From Acetivibrio clariflavus DSM 19732 (GTDB lineage Bacteria > Bacillota > Clostridia > Acetivibrionales > Acetivibrionaceae), in the NCBI RefSeq assembly GCF_000237085.1, contig NC_016627.1, positions 4,328,001-4,392,000 of the forward strand: a stretch of DNA of 64,000 nucleotides, given 5' to 3'. Position 1 is the first letter of the stretch. Each line of letters starts with the position of its first letter. The notes beneath the pieces are model-generated. The model was given only the letters and a program-made list of their open reading frames with translations, made no database searches and was not told the origin of the DNA. This document shows positions 41,433 to 50,339 of this stretch, piece by piece. Both the position numbers and the translations under genes were made by a program.

Positions 41433-41505
41433 TAACCTGCACCCCGATCGGCTGCGTTCCAATAAACGCTCTCCAATTCTACTAAAATATCCCTATTTTA
41501 TATTA

Positions 41506-41535
41506 GACGATAACAAAATCGTTTTTCATTCGTAA
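41506..41535 (-). promoter_or_regulatory. Candidate ECF promoter of the sigma operon
   Basis: On the minus strand, TTACGAATGAAAAACGATTTT leads into ATCGTCTAATA; the pattern TTACG-N21-CGTC is shared with 43022-43052. CGTC is a usual -10 core for ECF sigma factors. It lies about 74 bases upstream of the sigma gene. Confidence 0.55.
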
Positions 41536-41544
41536 TAAGTCATA

Positions 41545-41578
41545 AAAATCGCCGCAACCCAAATTAAGGATTGCGGCA
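41545..41578 (-). terminator. Intrinsic terminator after secreted protein gene
   Basis: GCCGCAA / TTGCGGC on the minus strand with a 13-base loop, followed by GATTTTTATG. It lies 30 bases after the 179-residue gene and before the sigma promoter. Confidence 0.8.
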
Positions 41579-41611
41579 ATTTTTATTGTAAAACAATAAT
41601 TATTCAAGCCT

Positions 41612-42151
41612 TTATTTGATACTGTAAGAGAACGTTTCAAGCACTTCACCACTATTAGCGTCAATTACAACATTTTGATCTGCATACACTGTACCGCCGG
41701 CCATCCCTTGTTTCTGTAACGTGACGCCATGATATGTTACAATCCATACAGGGTAATCTTTTAATGTAATATTAGATTCAGGCAATACAGGCGTTTCTGT
41801 ATCGGTGAATTTTGCTGATACGGCAGTAATTGACTCTGCTTTCGTGCTTATTTGTTTGCCGACACTCTCATTTGCCTTCTTAACTGCAGTAGTCTTATCC
41901 AATTTTACCGCTTCAGTCAGTGCTTTAACCTCAAAGCCATGATTCTGAAAGTTTGTATTCTCCGTTAATATATTTAAAGAATCACTGCTCAAGGATGCGG
42001 AATCAGGCAAGGTTGTAGTTTCAGAGGTAGCCGGAACTGATTGCTCTGGAACATTATTGTTATTTGTACTTGCGAAAGCCCCGGCAGCCAAACTCACTGT
42101 GAATACTGATAATACAGCAATAGCCGCAGCGAGCGCAATAATTTTTTTCAT
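41612..42151 (-). CDS. Secreted PepSY-like protein
   Basis: 179 residues. Signal peptide MKKIIALAAAIAVLSVFTVS with likely cleavage after AFA (about residue 27). A Thr/Ser/Asn-rich spacer follows, then a domain resembling half of a PepSY domain (KDYPVWIVTYHGVTLQ, VYADQNVVIDANSGEVLETF). Such domains occur in protease inhibitors and surface proteins. It sits 46 bases after the 241-residue secreted protein and may share its ECF-like promoter. Confidence 0.72.
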   Translation of the reverse strand: MKKIIALAAAIAVLSVFTVSLAAGAFASTNNNNVPEQSVPATSETTTLPDSASLSSDSLNILTENTNFQNHGFEVKALTEAVKLDKTTAVKKANESVGKQISTKAESITAVSAKFTDTETPVLPESNITLKDYPVWIVTYHGVTLQKQGMAGGTVYADQNVVIDANSGEVLETFSYSIK

Positions 42152-42196
42152 GAAATTTCACTCCTTTTTTGTTAATAGCGCAATATTGTTGTTATA

Positions 42197-42901
42197 TTAA
42201 TACCGTGAGTCCCAAATTTCCCACTCCGTAGAGCCACTTGTTGAGATGTTATTTCTCATTGTTGAAAGATCTCCATATCCCGAACCTAAACTTGAAGGAT
42301 TGTAGCATGTTGCAGATACCCACGAATTAGATGTGTTTTTATATTTTGCATTACCCATTGTTACTGGGTTTGCCACTGAGCCGGGGCATTGATCGTCTTC
42401 GTCATGAGTTTCTCCAAAAAATTGGACCATGCTCCTAGTGAAAGGAATAGTGGAGAGAGAAACCGTTCCATAAGAAATCCCGTTAATCTTAAAATACATT
42501 GTTGTACTATCGCAACCAACCATAAAGTCATTATGACTACCCGCCGTTGCTGTCCCTAACGTTTTTTGATACCAAACACCACCAGGCTCATAGTTATACT
42601 CATAAAAGTATTTGGGAGCGGTATAGCCTGAAAACTTCACCCAACCTACCTGTGCATACGAATCAGTTCCATTGCATGTCATGGCCCATGCGGATACAGA
42701 AGAATCCTCGGATATAGTAGGATTTTGGGTTTCAATTGTTAAAGCTGCTCCATTGTTACTTACAGTTTTCCATGCTCCATTAAAATAGAATCCAGTCCAA
42801 GCAGATGCCTTTAATGGTGCAATGACAACTGCCAATAATAGGAACATACTAATTAAGACGCTCACTAATTTAGCGTTCTTGTATTGCACTGTTCTTGACA
42901 T
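42197..42901 (-). CDS. Secreted protein of unknown function
   Basis: 234 residues from the ATG at 42901 (GAGGAGG, 9 bases). It begins with a basic segment (SRTVQYKNAKLVSV), a hydrophobic signal sequence (LLLAVVIAPLKASA) and then an extracellular domain rich in aromatic and small residues (TGFYFNGAWKTVSNNGAALT, FYEYNYEPGGVWYQKT). No Cys-rich or catalytic motif is clear. The ECF-like promoter at 43022-43052 suggests regulation by the neighbouring sigma factor. Not a family I recognise. Confidence 0.68.
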   Translation of the reverse strand: MSRTVQYKNAKLVSVLISMFLLLAVVIAPLKASAWTGFYFNGAWKTVSNNGAALTIETQNPTISEDSSVSAWAMTCNGTDSYAQVGWVKFSGYTAPKYFYEYNYEPGGVWYQKTLGTATAGSHNDFMVGCDSTTMYFKINGISYGTVSLSTIPFTRSMVQFFGETHDEDDQCPGSVANPVTMGNAKYKNTSNSWVSATCYNPSSLGSGYGDLSTMRNNISTSGSTEWEIWDSRY

Positions 42902-43021
42902 CGTATGTAACCTCCTCACCAATTAAAAAAATTAATATGGTTTTTTGCTTGTGATAGTGTTATGGAATAAAACAATGGTATCATCCCCTTTAAAAAAGTC
43001 TTTGTTGTCTCTATTGTATTT

Positions 43022-43052
43022 GACGATTAGAAAACCATTTTTCTTTCCGTAA
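43022..43052 (-). promoter_or_regulatory. Candidate ECF promoter of secreted-protein genes
   Basis: On the minus strand TTACGGAAAGAAAAATGG then TTTTCTAATCGTCAAATA: TTACG-N22-CGTC, nearly matching the element before the sigma operon. It is about 120 bases upstream of the 234-residue gene. Confidence 0.5.
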
Positions 43053-43259
43053 TTTTAAAAAAATAAATTAATATTATTTAAAGTCTGAGTAAAGCGATGC
43101 GTTTCAGGCCTTTTCATTGAGTTTTAAATTGATGTATTTATTCCCGCGAAACACATCAAACCATTTCAAACCTCGTCTTTTCCGTCTACACAACCCCTCC
43201 CGCCGGAAGCCGCCCCGAAAGGCTGTGGATGTGTTTCCACAAATAATCACACACATAAA

Positions 43260-43337
43260 AATACAGGGTTTCCCGGCATCTCCGCCGCCAAAAAGCACAT
43301 TTTCGGCAGATGGCAAATCACCTGAAAGCCCTGTATT
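43260..43337 (-). other. Structured element or extended terminator after rlmD
   Basis: On the minus strand AATACAGGG (43329-43337) pairs with CCCTGTATT (43260-43268), extended by TTTC/GAAA with a bulge, enclosing a smaller stem (GCCG/CGGC and neighbours). It is followed by TTTATG. It may be a long terminator or a small structured RNA. The rest of the 42,902-43,356 gap has nothing else I can support. Confidence 0.4.
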
Positions 43338-43356
43338 CAGGCCGTTTTTCAGGCGC

Positions 43357-44745
43357 TTATTTGTTTTTTACATTTGTCATCAATGTCACGCACTCAACAT
43401 GGCTGGACCAGGGGAACATGTCAACCGGCTGAACCTCCAAAACCTCATATCCCCTCTCGGACAAAAACGCCATATCTCTCGCAAGAGTTGCCGGATTACA
43501 GGACACATACACAATTCTTTCGGGTGACATATTGACAAGAGTATCAAGTACCACCCCATCACATCCTTTACGAGGCGGATCGACTACCACTACATCCGCC
43601 CTTATCCCCTTATCATACATGTCGGGAATTATTTTCTCTGCCTCTCCAACTATAAATTCCACGTTATCAACACCGTTTAATTTCGCATTTTCCTGTGCGT
43701 CCCTTATGGCATCTTCTACAACTTCAACGCCGTAGACTTTTTTTGCCTTCTGGGATAAAAACAATGAAATGGTACCAATACCGCAGTATAAATCAAACAC
43801 CGTCTCTTCGCCTGTCAAACCTGCGTACTCTAATGCCTTATTGTATAAAAGTTCAGTCTGTACAGGATTTACCTGATAAAAAGACAATGGTGATATTTTA
43901 AATTTAAAATTTCCAATGTAATCGGTTATGTTCTCTTCACCGAATAGCACTATATTTTTTGAACCTAAAATAACATTGGTATTTGCTGTATTTATATTCA
44001 ATACAATGCTTTTTATCTGGGGCATTTCTGCGGTAAGCCTCTTTACAAGAAGATCCTGCTTGGGCAAGGTATTTCCGTTTATTACAAGCACCACCATCAT
44101 CTCTCCGGTTTTAAAACCTACCCGGGTCATAATATGACGAACCAGGCCTTTACCTGTAGTTTCATCGTATATACTGATTTTATTCTCTTCCAAAAACCTT
44201 TTTACAATGAGTTTTGCTTTATCGCAATCACTATGTTGAATTAAACACATATGAGAATTGACAATATCATGGGATCTTTTGGCATAAAACCCCACAACCA
44301 ATTCACCCCTCTGTATCCCTACAGGAAACTGGGCTTTATTACGATAATTAAAGGGATTATCCATGCCAATGGTATCATGAACCACTACACCTTGAAGGCC
44401 ACCAATTCTTCTTATATTCTCTGTAACCAGATCAGTTTTAAATTTCAATGTCGCATCATAGCTCATATGTTGAAGACTGCATCCGCCGCATCTGTTGTAC
44501 ACTTTGCATAGCGGCTCAACTCTGTCGGGTGAAGCTTTTAAGATCTTTACAAGTTTACCCACGGCATAGTTCTTCTTAACTTCAATTATTTTTATCTCAA
44601 CTTCTTCTCCCTTTATCGGGCCATCGACAAAAACCGTAAAGTTATCAATTCTGCCCACTCCCTGACCTTCATGTGTCATTCCGCTGATTTCAATTTTATA
44701 TACTTCATTCTTCTTAACGGGAACCAACTTTTTACCGCCTCTCAC
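43357..44745 (-). CDS. rlmD: 23S rRNA (uracil-5-)-methyltransferase, RumA family
   Basis: 462 residues. N-terminal TRAM domain (YKIEISGMTHEGQGVGRIDN), an iron-sulfur cysteine set (CKVYNRCGGCSLQH and a later CLIQHSDC), SAM-binding VFDLYCGIGTISLFLSQKAK, VVVDPPRKGCDG and the catalytic Cys in IVYVSCNPATLARDM. It transfers methyl to C5 of a uracil in 23S rRNA; Gram-positive members may modify one or two sites. GTG at 44745; a TTG at 44727 after AGAGG is an alternative start. A chromosomal housekeeping gene. Confidence 0.93.
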   Translation of the reverse strand: MRGGKKLVPVKKNEVYKIEISGMTHEGQGVGRIDNFTVFVDGPIKGEEVEIKIIEVKKNYAVGKLVKILKASPDRVEPLCKVYNRCGGCSLQHMSYDATLKFKTDLVTENIRRIGGLQGVVVHDTIGMDNPFNYRNKAQFPVGIQRGELVVGFYAKRSHDIVNSHMCLIQHSDCDKAKLIVKRFLEENKISIYDETTGKGLVRHIMTRVGFKTGEMMVVLVINGNTLPKQDLLVKRLTAEMPQIKSIVLNINTANTNVILGSKNIVLFGEENITDYIGNFKFKISPLSFYQVNPVQTELLYNKALEYAGLTGEETVFDLYCGIGTISLFLSQKAKKVYGVEVVEDAIRDAQENAKLNGVDNVEFIVGEAEKIIPDMYDKGIRADVVVVDPPRKGCDGVVLDTLVNMSPERIVYVSCNPATLARDMAFLSERGYEVLEVQPVDMFPWSSHVECVTLMTNVKNK

Positions 44746-45265
44746 TAATACTATTGTTATCTTTCCTGTTAAAATAAATTTTAGAAAGACTAAACCATAT
44801 ATTAAAATTCAAAATGATAATTTCAAAAGTTTTGAAATTGACAAAAAACATAAAATTTTATTTGTTTTATATTATATTAGTCTTTATTGTAAAAAACAAT
44901 TTTAAGCAAAAAAATAGTCCCATTAGGGACAAAATATTGAATCAGTTTGCCTTATTGTTAATTATTGCTGATTGCATAAATTTATAAACATAAATTTCCA
45001 TAAAAATGTTCAACTGCATTAACAGAAACAACTTTAAATTCCATGCAGTTGTCTATGAAAGTATGATATAACTGCAATAACAGCAAATATACAACAATAA
45101 TTTAAAACCAGATTCATAAGTCTCTTTAAGAACTTCTATAAATTTTCTTCCGGCTGATATAAGGCAACAAATCAATACATACAAACAAAAGAGCCTTTAT
45201 CATCAAGTATGCAGCCCATATGTCCGTCCTGTGTTTCATGATTTTTTATCTCATTTGCAGTATCT
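44746..45265. other. AT-rich intergenic region
   Basis: No gene in 520 bases that I can support. A small hairpin GTCCC-TAAT-GGGAC (44917-44930) followed on the minus strand by TATTTTTTTG may terminate the methyltransferase transcript. A 38-codon open frame (45172-45288) overlaps the methyltransferase end but lacks a ribosome-binding site. Confidence 0.5.
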
Positions 45266-46033
45266 TTAAAATCCTTTCTTTTTTGCATCTATGAAAAAAA
45301 GATGATAGACGATATCAATATACCCTTCATTTAATATGCTATTGTGAATGTACATGAGTTCTTTTTCATATTTCTTGGCTGTAAACTCTGGAAATACCCA
45401 GGGAAAAGCTTTAATATATATACCCAATGCTCCAACGTCATAAAATCTGATAAAACTTATTTCCTCAATTGAATTTACAATTTCAAAATTGTTTTCCTTC
45501 AATTCCTTTTCTGCATAGTTTAAATTCCAGTTTGAAATTTCCAAACCCTTGTTATCAAGTAACTGTATCAAATTCACAATAGTCAGGCTTCCGACTTGCT
45601 GTGTAATAAAGTGTGCATCGTCTGCTAAAATACGATATATTTCTTGTGAGCAATATGACTCATGCCTATCTATAATTAAATCGAAAAAGTTATCATCAAA
45701 AGGCAACTTACTATTTTCTTCATTTCCATCAACCTCTATTACCCGTATTCCGAGAGGCTCAAGTTTTTTCCTTGCAATTTCCACATTTGGCTTATATCCT
45801 TCGGTTGCATAAGTCTCTTGGGGCAGAGGTGTAAACTTTGACAATCTTTCTCCCCCACCTGTTCCTAAATCCAATAGCCTTTTGACATTATATAAATATG
45901 GTTTTATCTTGTTAAAATAGTTCCACTTTACCGGCACTTCCTGCATTCTGCCTGTTTCCAAAATATAAGAAAAATCCCATCCGGAAAAATTATAATTATC
46001 GATTTCTTCCATTAGTTGTTCAAAATAGTCCAT
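45266..46033 (-). CDS. Class I SAM-dependent methyltransferase
   Basis: 255 residues. Motif I RLLDLGTGGGERLSKFTPLP, then EVDGNEENSKLPFDDNFFDL with the motif II acid, IIDRHESYCSQEIYRILADD, and EKELKENNFEIVNSIEEISF. It resembles small-molecule or tRNA-type methyltransferases but has no diagnostic substrate motif. AGGTGGG precedes the ATG. Isolated, with long flanking gaps. Confidence 0.88.
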   Translation of the reverse strand: MDYFEQLMEEIDNYNFSGWDFSYILETGRMQEVPVKWNYFNKIKPYLYNVKRLLDLGTGGGERLSKFTPLPQETYATEGYKPNVEIARKKLEPLGIRVIEVDGNEENSKLPFDDNFFDLIIDRHESYCSQEIYRILADDAHFITQQVGSLTIVNLIQLLDNKGLEISNWNLNYAEKELKENNFEIVNSIEEISFIRFYDVGALGIYIKAFPWVFPEFTAKKYEKELMYIHNSILNEGYIDIVYHLFFIDAKKKGF

Positions 46034-46239
46034 AATTATCCCACCTATTTAATCAAATATTGCATTGTCATTCAATTGCAGCTGTCTTGTCAATATGCTC
46101 ATTGCGTCTTAAAACTTCGCAGTTCGCCAAATTTTATTATCCTAATATATTAAGATTATTTATATCTTTTTTTCTATATAGGATATAAAATTTTATTCCT
46201 TTATATTCTATTCGTCATGTAGTGAAAAAAAACTGTCAT

Positions 46240-46341
46240 TCAATTAATGATTCCATCATATCGATACTTTGTATACCCTTCGTAATAAAACAAATGAATC
46301 ACACTTCTATATTTTGCAGGCAAGGATAGAATTGCTTCCAT
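46240..46341 (-). pseudogene. Decayed ECF sigma factor fragment (region 4)
   Basis: 33 codons reading EAILSLPAKYRSVIHLFYYE, GYT, the well-known start of ECF sigma region 4, which then breaks into unrelated sequence and a stop. The helix-turn-helix expected next is missing, and stops precede the fragment. It is a remnant of a lost sigma gene in a decaying gap. Confidence 0.65.
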
Positions 46342-46472
46342 GTATCATCACCAAATAATCTCCTGCTCTTTTCACTCAGCTTCCCTGGATTATGATTTAA
46401 ATAAATTGAATTGTTCCGCTGAATATATAAAATACTTCTGGTCTGAGTGACTCCCAATATTGAATAAAAAAG

Positions 46473-46586
46473 CTACTGCCACATAGCCATCATGTGAATT
46501 ATACACAATGTGCATTTATCTCTTTCTTTAAAAAACGGACATATTCCTCTCGGAGTATGTCCGCTAAGCGAGATAAAGCCTGAATT
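46473..46586 (-). pseudogene. Decayed MBL-fold hydrolase fragment
   Basis: A 37-codon stretch reading SGFISLSGHTPRGICPFFKE matches LEIVLLPGHTPGGICPLLKE of the intact gene at 54502-55278, then loses frame and reaches a stop at 46473. The nucleotide resemblance is also visible. It lacks the HxHxDH part and any start, so it is a gene remnant. Confidence 0.75.
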
Positions 46587-46714
46587 TTTTTCAACTTATG
46601 ATAATTTTTAATAATTTATTCGCCTAAGTATTATGCTTTTGAGCCAAAATAACTTGTATATATTGGGATTATATACTCTTTTGACTCATAATTCAGTCTG
46701 TTAATCTATCGTTT

Positions 46715-46744
46715 AATTAGAATAGAGAACTGTCCCCTGTTCTA
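46715..46744. repeat. Dispersed repeat copy 1 (GGGGACAGTTCTCT type)
   Basis: A 30-base sequence matching 26 of 30 positions with 55641-55670. It overlaps the 3' end of the RibD-C gene, supplying its last residues (RTGDSSLF) and stop. The core GGGGACNGTTCTCT is a motif I have seen repeatedly in Firmicute genomes near mobile elements. Confidence 0.65.
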
Positions 46745-47457
46745 TTTCTTGTGTAAATGAGCCAAAGGCCATTATCATTTAATCTTTTTACCTCATTCAA
46801 ATTAAAAGATTTTACCGGATCAATTATCGATCCATAATTCCATGTTTTAAAAAGCGGTGCAGCACAGTCATTGCATTCAGCTACAGGTACTACAACCAGG
46901 CTAATTTCATCAATCAAATCCTCCTCTAAAAAAGATCCGTTGGTAATCGCGCCACCCTCCAACAGAAGTCTTTCTATGCCGAACAATTTCTTAAGCTTAT
47001 TCAGGACAATTTCCAGATCCAACTCGTTCTTTCCACCAAAAATATAGGAAATGCCCTTCTCCTGCAAATATGCCAAAAAGGTGTCAGGAACATCTTCTGA
47101 CAGCACTTCTATGATATGTGCACCATCATATCCTTCGTCTGAATCTGAAATAGCACCGCTATTCCACCAGAGTCTTCCCTTCGGATCTAATGCAACTGCA
47201 TAAAACGCAGATTTTCTTGTAATATGATCTTTCCTGTCAATAGGAAGGCCCTCATAATGCTTATATTGTACAGGCGGTTGAGGAAAACCGCTTTCCATCG
47301 TAATCCTGCCGCAGAGAAATCCATCTGCACCATATTCCCTATGTATTTTGAAATATTCCTCAACAAATTTACCGTATTCGCTTCTCTCTAAAAAGTCTCC
47401 GGTGACTTTTCCGTCCAGAGACATTACCATGTGGCATATGACATATGGTCTGTCCAT
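46717..47457 (-). CDS. RibD C-terminal/dihydrofolate reductase-fold protein
   Basis: 246 residues from the ATG at 47457 (GGGAGG, 6 bases). PYVICHMVMSLDGKVTGDFL, GADGFLCGRITMESG, ISYIFGGKNELDLEIVLNKL and IERLLLEGGAITNGSFLEED fit the RibD_C family, which binds NAD(P)H and reduces pyrimidine or similar substrates. It is a stand-alone domain, so its substrate is not fixed. The final residues come from a dispersed repeat, so the original C-terminus may have been cut. Confidence 0.85.
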   Translation of the reverse strand: MDRPYVICHMVMSLDGKVTGDFLERSEYGKFVEEYFKIHREYGADGFLCGRITMESGFPQPPVQYKHYEGLPIDRKDHITRKSAFYAVALDPKGRLWWNSGAISDSDEGYDGAHIIEVLSEDVPDTFLAYLQEKGISYIFGGKNELDLEIVLNKLKKLFGIERLLLEGGAITNGSFLEEDLIDEISLVVVPVAECNDCAAPLFKTWNYGSIIDPVKSFNLNEVKRLNDNGLWLIYTRNRTGDSSLF

Positions 47458-47544
47458 AACCCGCCTCCCACTCATTTAAGCACATTACATACTTCATCGT
47501 CTGCTTTCATTAACGATAATTCTTTCATAACTTTAAATACTGCA

Positions 47545-48144
47545 TTAAATATTTTCCATTTGCTGGTTAACTGCATCTTCACTATCAGCCATTGCTTTAA
47601 GTGTCATGTCAAGCAGTTTATCCAGTTCCCATCCCAACTGATTCGCACCACGCTCGATTACCTCTCTCGAGCATCCGGCTGCAAAGCCTTTACTCTTGTA
47701 CTTCTTTTTAAGAGACTTCAGTTCCATGTCCTTAGTACTTTTTGAAGGACGCATAAGAGCTGCTGCCCAGATAAGTCCTGTTAACTCGTCTACAGCAAAG
47801 AGTACTTTTTCCATCTCATGTTCAGGAGCAACATCAATTGTAACTCCACTTCCTACTGTAATTCCGTATCCGTGAGAAACAACACTATGGATAATGTCTT
47901 CACTGACACCAGCCTCACGGAGCAGTTCCGGTGCCTTAATACAATGTTCCTCCGGATATAGTTCGAAGTCGATATCATGCAGTAATCCGACAATTCCCCA
48001 ATATTCTGCATCCTCACCATATCCCAATTCTTTGGCAAACCACTTCATAACAGCCTCAACCGTTAATGCATGCCGAATATGAAAAGGATCTTTATTATAT
48101 TTTTTCAATAAAGAAAATGCCTCATCTCTTGATATATTTCCCAT
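47545..48144 (-). CDS. HD-domain phosphohydrolase
   Basis: 199 residues from the ATG at 48144 (GGAGG, 7 bases). IRHALTVEAVMKWFAKELGY, WGIVGLLHDIDFELYPEEHC with the HD metal-binding pair, and HSVVSHGYGITV with a further His. It is typical of small HDIG-type hydrolases of unassigned substrate, possibly nucleotide-related. It precedes the RibD-C gene on the same strand by about 90 bases. Confidence 0.88.
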   Translation of the reverse strand: MGNISRDEAFSLLKKYNKDPFHIRHALTVEAVMKWFAKELGYGEDAEYWGIVGLLHDIDFELYPEEHCIKAPELLREAGVSEDIIHSVVSHGYGITVGSGVTIDVAPEHEMEKVLFAVDELTGLIWAAALMRPSKSTKDMELKSLKKKYKSKGFAAGCSREVIERGANQLGWELDKLLDMTLKAMADSEDAVNQQMENI

Positions 48145-48213
48145 TGTCAAACCTCCTTAGCAAATATACTCTTGATATAATAAGAAAATCTAGGACTTAG
48201 CACCGGATTTACC

Positions 48214-48567
48214 TTAAATGCCAAGCGTAGATTTCCATTCGTCCTCCTTAAAGCCTACCAGAGCAAAGTCGTCACCGATGAGAATAGGACGCTTTACAAG
48301 CATACCGTCCGACGATAACAAGCTATATTGCTCATCCTCGCTCATTTCAAGAAGCTTGTCCTTCAACTTAAGTTCCTTATACTGTAATCCGCTGGTATTA
48401 AAGAACTTCTTTAGCGGCAGACCGCTCATTTTATGCCAATCCTTCAATTCCTCAATCGAAGGATTACTTTCTTTGATATTCCTTTCCTCAAAGGCAATCC
48501 CATTTGCTATAAGCCACTTCTTGGCTTTTTGGCAGGTAGTACATTTAGGGTAACATACAAATATCAT
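48214..48567 (-). CDS. ArsC/Spx-family protein
   Basis: 117 residues from the ATG at 48567 (GGAGG). IFVCYPKCTTCQKAKKWLIA has a CTTC redox motif; RNIKESNPSIEELKDWHKMS, GLPLKKFFNTSG and GMLVKRPILIGDDFALVGFK follow, the standard thioredoxin-like fold of the arsenate reductase/Spx/YffB family. The name arsenate reductase is not proven; many relatives are thiol reductases or regulators. Confidence 0.9.
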   Translation of the reverse strand: MIFVCYPKCTTCQKAKKWLIANGIAFEERNIKESNPSIEELKDWHKMSGLPLKKFFNTSGLQYKELKLKDKLLEMSEDEQYSLLSSDGMLVKRPILIGDDFALVGFKEDEWKSTLGI

Positions 48568-48785
48568 AATCCGCCTCCGTTCACTATTTAATAACTCTAT
48601 ACTATATTTTTGCAGTCTATTCAATGACATTAACTATTATAAATAATTATATCAACTGTTTTTCAAAACATTCAATTGTCTTTCCCCTTAACTTCTCTTA
48701 TTTTTACTCTAATCCACTTTCCTTCGCCAAATATCTCAGATACTTTCTTCACAATATGGCTGTCTTTCAACTGAAAATTAACACA

Positions 48786-48813
48786 GCAAAAACCCCTTGA
48801 AATCCAAGAGGTT
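48786..48813 (-). terminator. Intrinsic terminator of the SigV/RsiV-like operon
   Basis: On the minus strand AACCTCTTG pairs with CAAGGGGTT (one G-U) around a 5-base loop, with TTTTTGC overlapping its 3' side. It lies 32 bases after the anti-sigma gene. Confidence 0.75.
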
Positions 48814-48844
48814 CATAGATTCTTTTCTGTTCCTTGTCATATAT

Positions 48845-49750
48845 TTATTTAAGAATATCCGCAACTACATCCTTTGGAATTGTAAACTCTACCGTTCCCA
48901 CATATGCAGGTGCGACTTCGCCTTCATTGAAGCAAATTACAATTTCTCCATTTCCATTAATATAAAATGATGTTTCATCGGTAATTTCATTAAAATTCCA
49001 CTCCGGATATTCCTCATTGTCAATCCAGTATTTGATACTGTCATCTGCAGCCATCTGCTCTCTCATCTGTTTTTTGATATTTTCACTTATTATACGCCTA
49101 TAGTCGCTGCCTTCCTTGAATAGATCCGCTAATTCCACCTTTTTTCCTGTGTTGAGATCAATTGTATAAAAATGATTCTCCTCATAACCGCTTCCCGCAG
49201 CCCAGAAGCAAATCAGCTTTAATGTGAAATAGTCTTCTGTAGTGGCAATTACTTCTGAGTCAATCATAATATTATGATAGCCTTCATTTTCCATATTTGA
49301 TTTGAATTCTTCAATCCACTTGTTTGCAATTTCACGGATCTCGGCATTAATTTCATCAGCTGTTTTTTTACCCGCATCGGTAGAGGAATTGTCTGTACTC
49401 CCCTCCGTCGATATCTCAGGTATAACAACATCTGCAATATTTCTTTCATCTTCATAATGATAGTCTCTAAAGGTGATTACCTTGAAAAATCCTCCCAACA
49501 CCGGAATATTTTCCATAGCATGAGCTACTGCACTTGATATATTGGGCAAAATTAAGATTGCAAGCACTGCAGCTGCAGCAATAGCCAATCTCATATATGA
49601 TCTCTTTTTGGACAATAATCTCTTTTCCTCCTTTCCTTTTTCCATTCGCTGTTTCATCTTGCAAATATCCTTGTCACTCATCATTGGTTTTTCATACTGT
49701 TCCTTTAATAATTTTAAAATTTTGTCATCATTATTGGGCAAGTCAGTCAT
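48845..49750 (-). CDS. RsiV-like anti-sigma factor (DUF3298)
   Basis: 301 residues. Cytoplasmic N-terminus (DKDICKMKQRMEKGKEEKR), transmembrane segment LAIAAAAVLAILILPNISSA (about 55-75), then an extracellular domain with YHNIMIDSEVIATTEDYFTL, HFYTIDLNTGKKVELADLF and FYINGNGEIVICFNEGEVAP, the DUF3298/RsiV pattern known to bind lysozyme in Bacillus subtilis. Overlaps the sigma gene by 8 bases; a TTG at 49741 with better spacing to AAAGGAG is an alternative start. Confidence 0.85.
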   Translation of the reverse strand: MTDLPNNDDKILKLLKEQYEKPMMSDKDICKMKQRMEKGKEEKRLLSKKRSYMRLAIAAAAVLAILILPNISSAVAHAMENIPVLGGFFKVITFRDYHYEDERNIADVVIPEISTEGSTDNSSTDAGKKTADEINAEIREIANKWIEEFKSNMENEGYHNIMIDSEVIATTEDYFTLKLICFWAAGSGYEENHFYTIDLNTGKKVELADLFKEGSDYRRIISENIKKQMREQMAADDSIKYWIDNEEYPEWNFNEITDETSFYINGNGEIVICFNEGEVAPAYVGTVEFTIPKDVVADILK

Positions 49751-50246
49751 CTCCTTTCATATCCAAATCATCCATTTTACATCTAAGTTTTTTCAGGCCT
49801 CTATATAATCTGCTTTTTACAGTACTTAGATTTTCACCAAGTATATAGGCAATTTCATCGAGCTTAAGATCTTCAAAATATTTCAACTGAATAACCGCTT
49901 TATCATTGTCTGGCATAGAATCCAATGCTCTCATTAAATCTATATTTTCATATTTATCTTCAACCTGAAGGTCTATAAAATTTCCATCATCAATAGACTT
50001 AGTTTTCTTTGTGTTTAATCGTTTATAGATTTCATTCATCATAATCCTGTACACCCAGGTTTCAGCATATTCAATATGTTTGAGAGAATTACTGTTTTTA
50101 ATTGCTTTGTATGCACCTTCCTGAACAATATCCGCAGCATCTTCTTCATTATGTACAAAACTCATTGCCATTCTATAGTAGCTGTTATATTTTTTCAAAA
50201 TGGTTTGCTCAATTTTTTCTTCCTGTTCATTTCCGAGATGAGACAC
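49743..50246 (-). CDS. ECF sigma factor, SigV-like
   Basis: About 167 residues from a GTG at 50246 (GGAGGG upstream; a longer frame to 50312 is less likely). Region 2: YYRMAMSFVHNEEDAADIVQ, EGAYKAIKNSNSLKHIEYAE, TWVYRIMMNEIYKRL. Region 4: MPDNDKAVIQLKYFEDLKLD, EIAYILGENLSTVKSRLYRG. Paired with an RsiV-like anti-sigma factor, it likely controls a cell-envelope or lysozyme response. A TGAAAC -35-like sequence sits at 50306-50311. Confidence 0.93.
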   Translation of the reverse strand: MSHLGNEQEEKIEQTILKKYNSYYRMAMSFVHNEEDAADIVQEGAYKAIKNSNSLKHIEYAETWVYRIMMNEIYKRLNTKKTKSIDDGNFIDLQVEDKYENIDLMRALDSMPDNDKAVIQLKYFEDLKLDEIAYILGENLSTVKSRLYRGLKKLRCKMDDLDMKGDD

Positions 50247-50339
50247 GAAAAATTTACCCTCCTTTATCGTGTGTCTATATATTAGATTTTTTGAAAAAAT
50301 AAATAGTTTCATTTACTCCAGCCAATATGTTTATTTTTT

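Noticed and set aside
43104-43316. 70-codon minus-strand frame after rlmD
   Set aside because: No ribosome-binding site, and it overlaps the structured element; composition is not protein-like.
44838-44873. TTGACA followed by TATATT on the plus strand
   Set aside because: The spacing is about 24 bases, too long, and no plus-strand gene follows.
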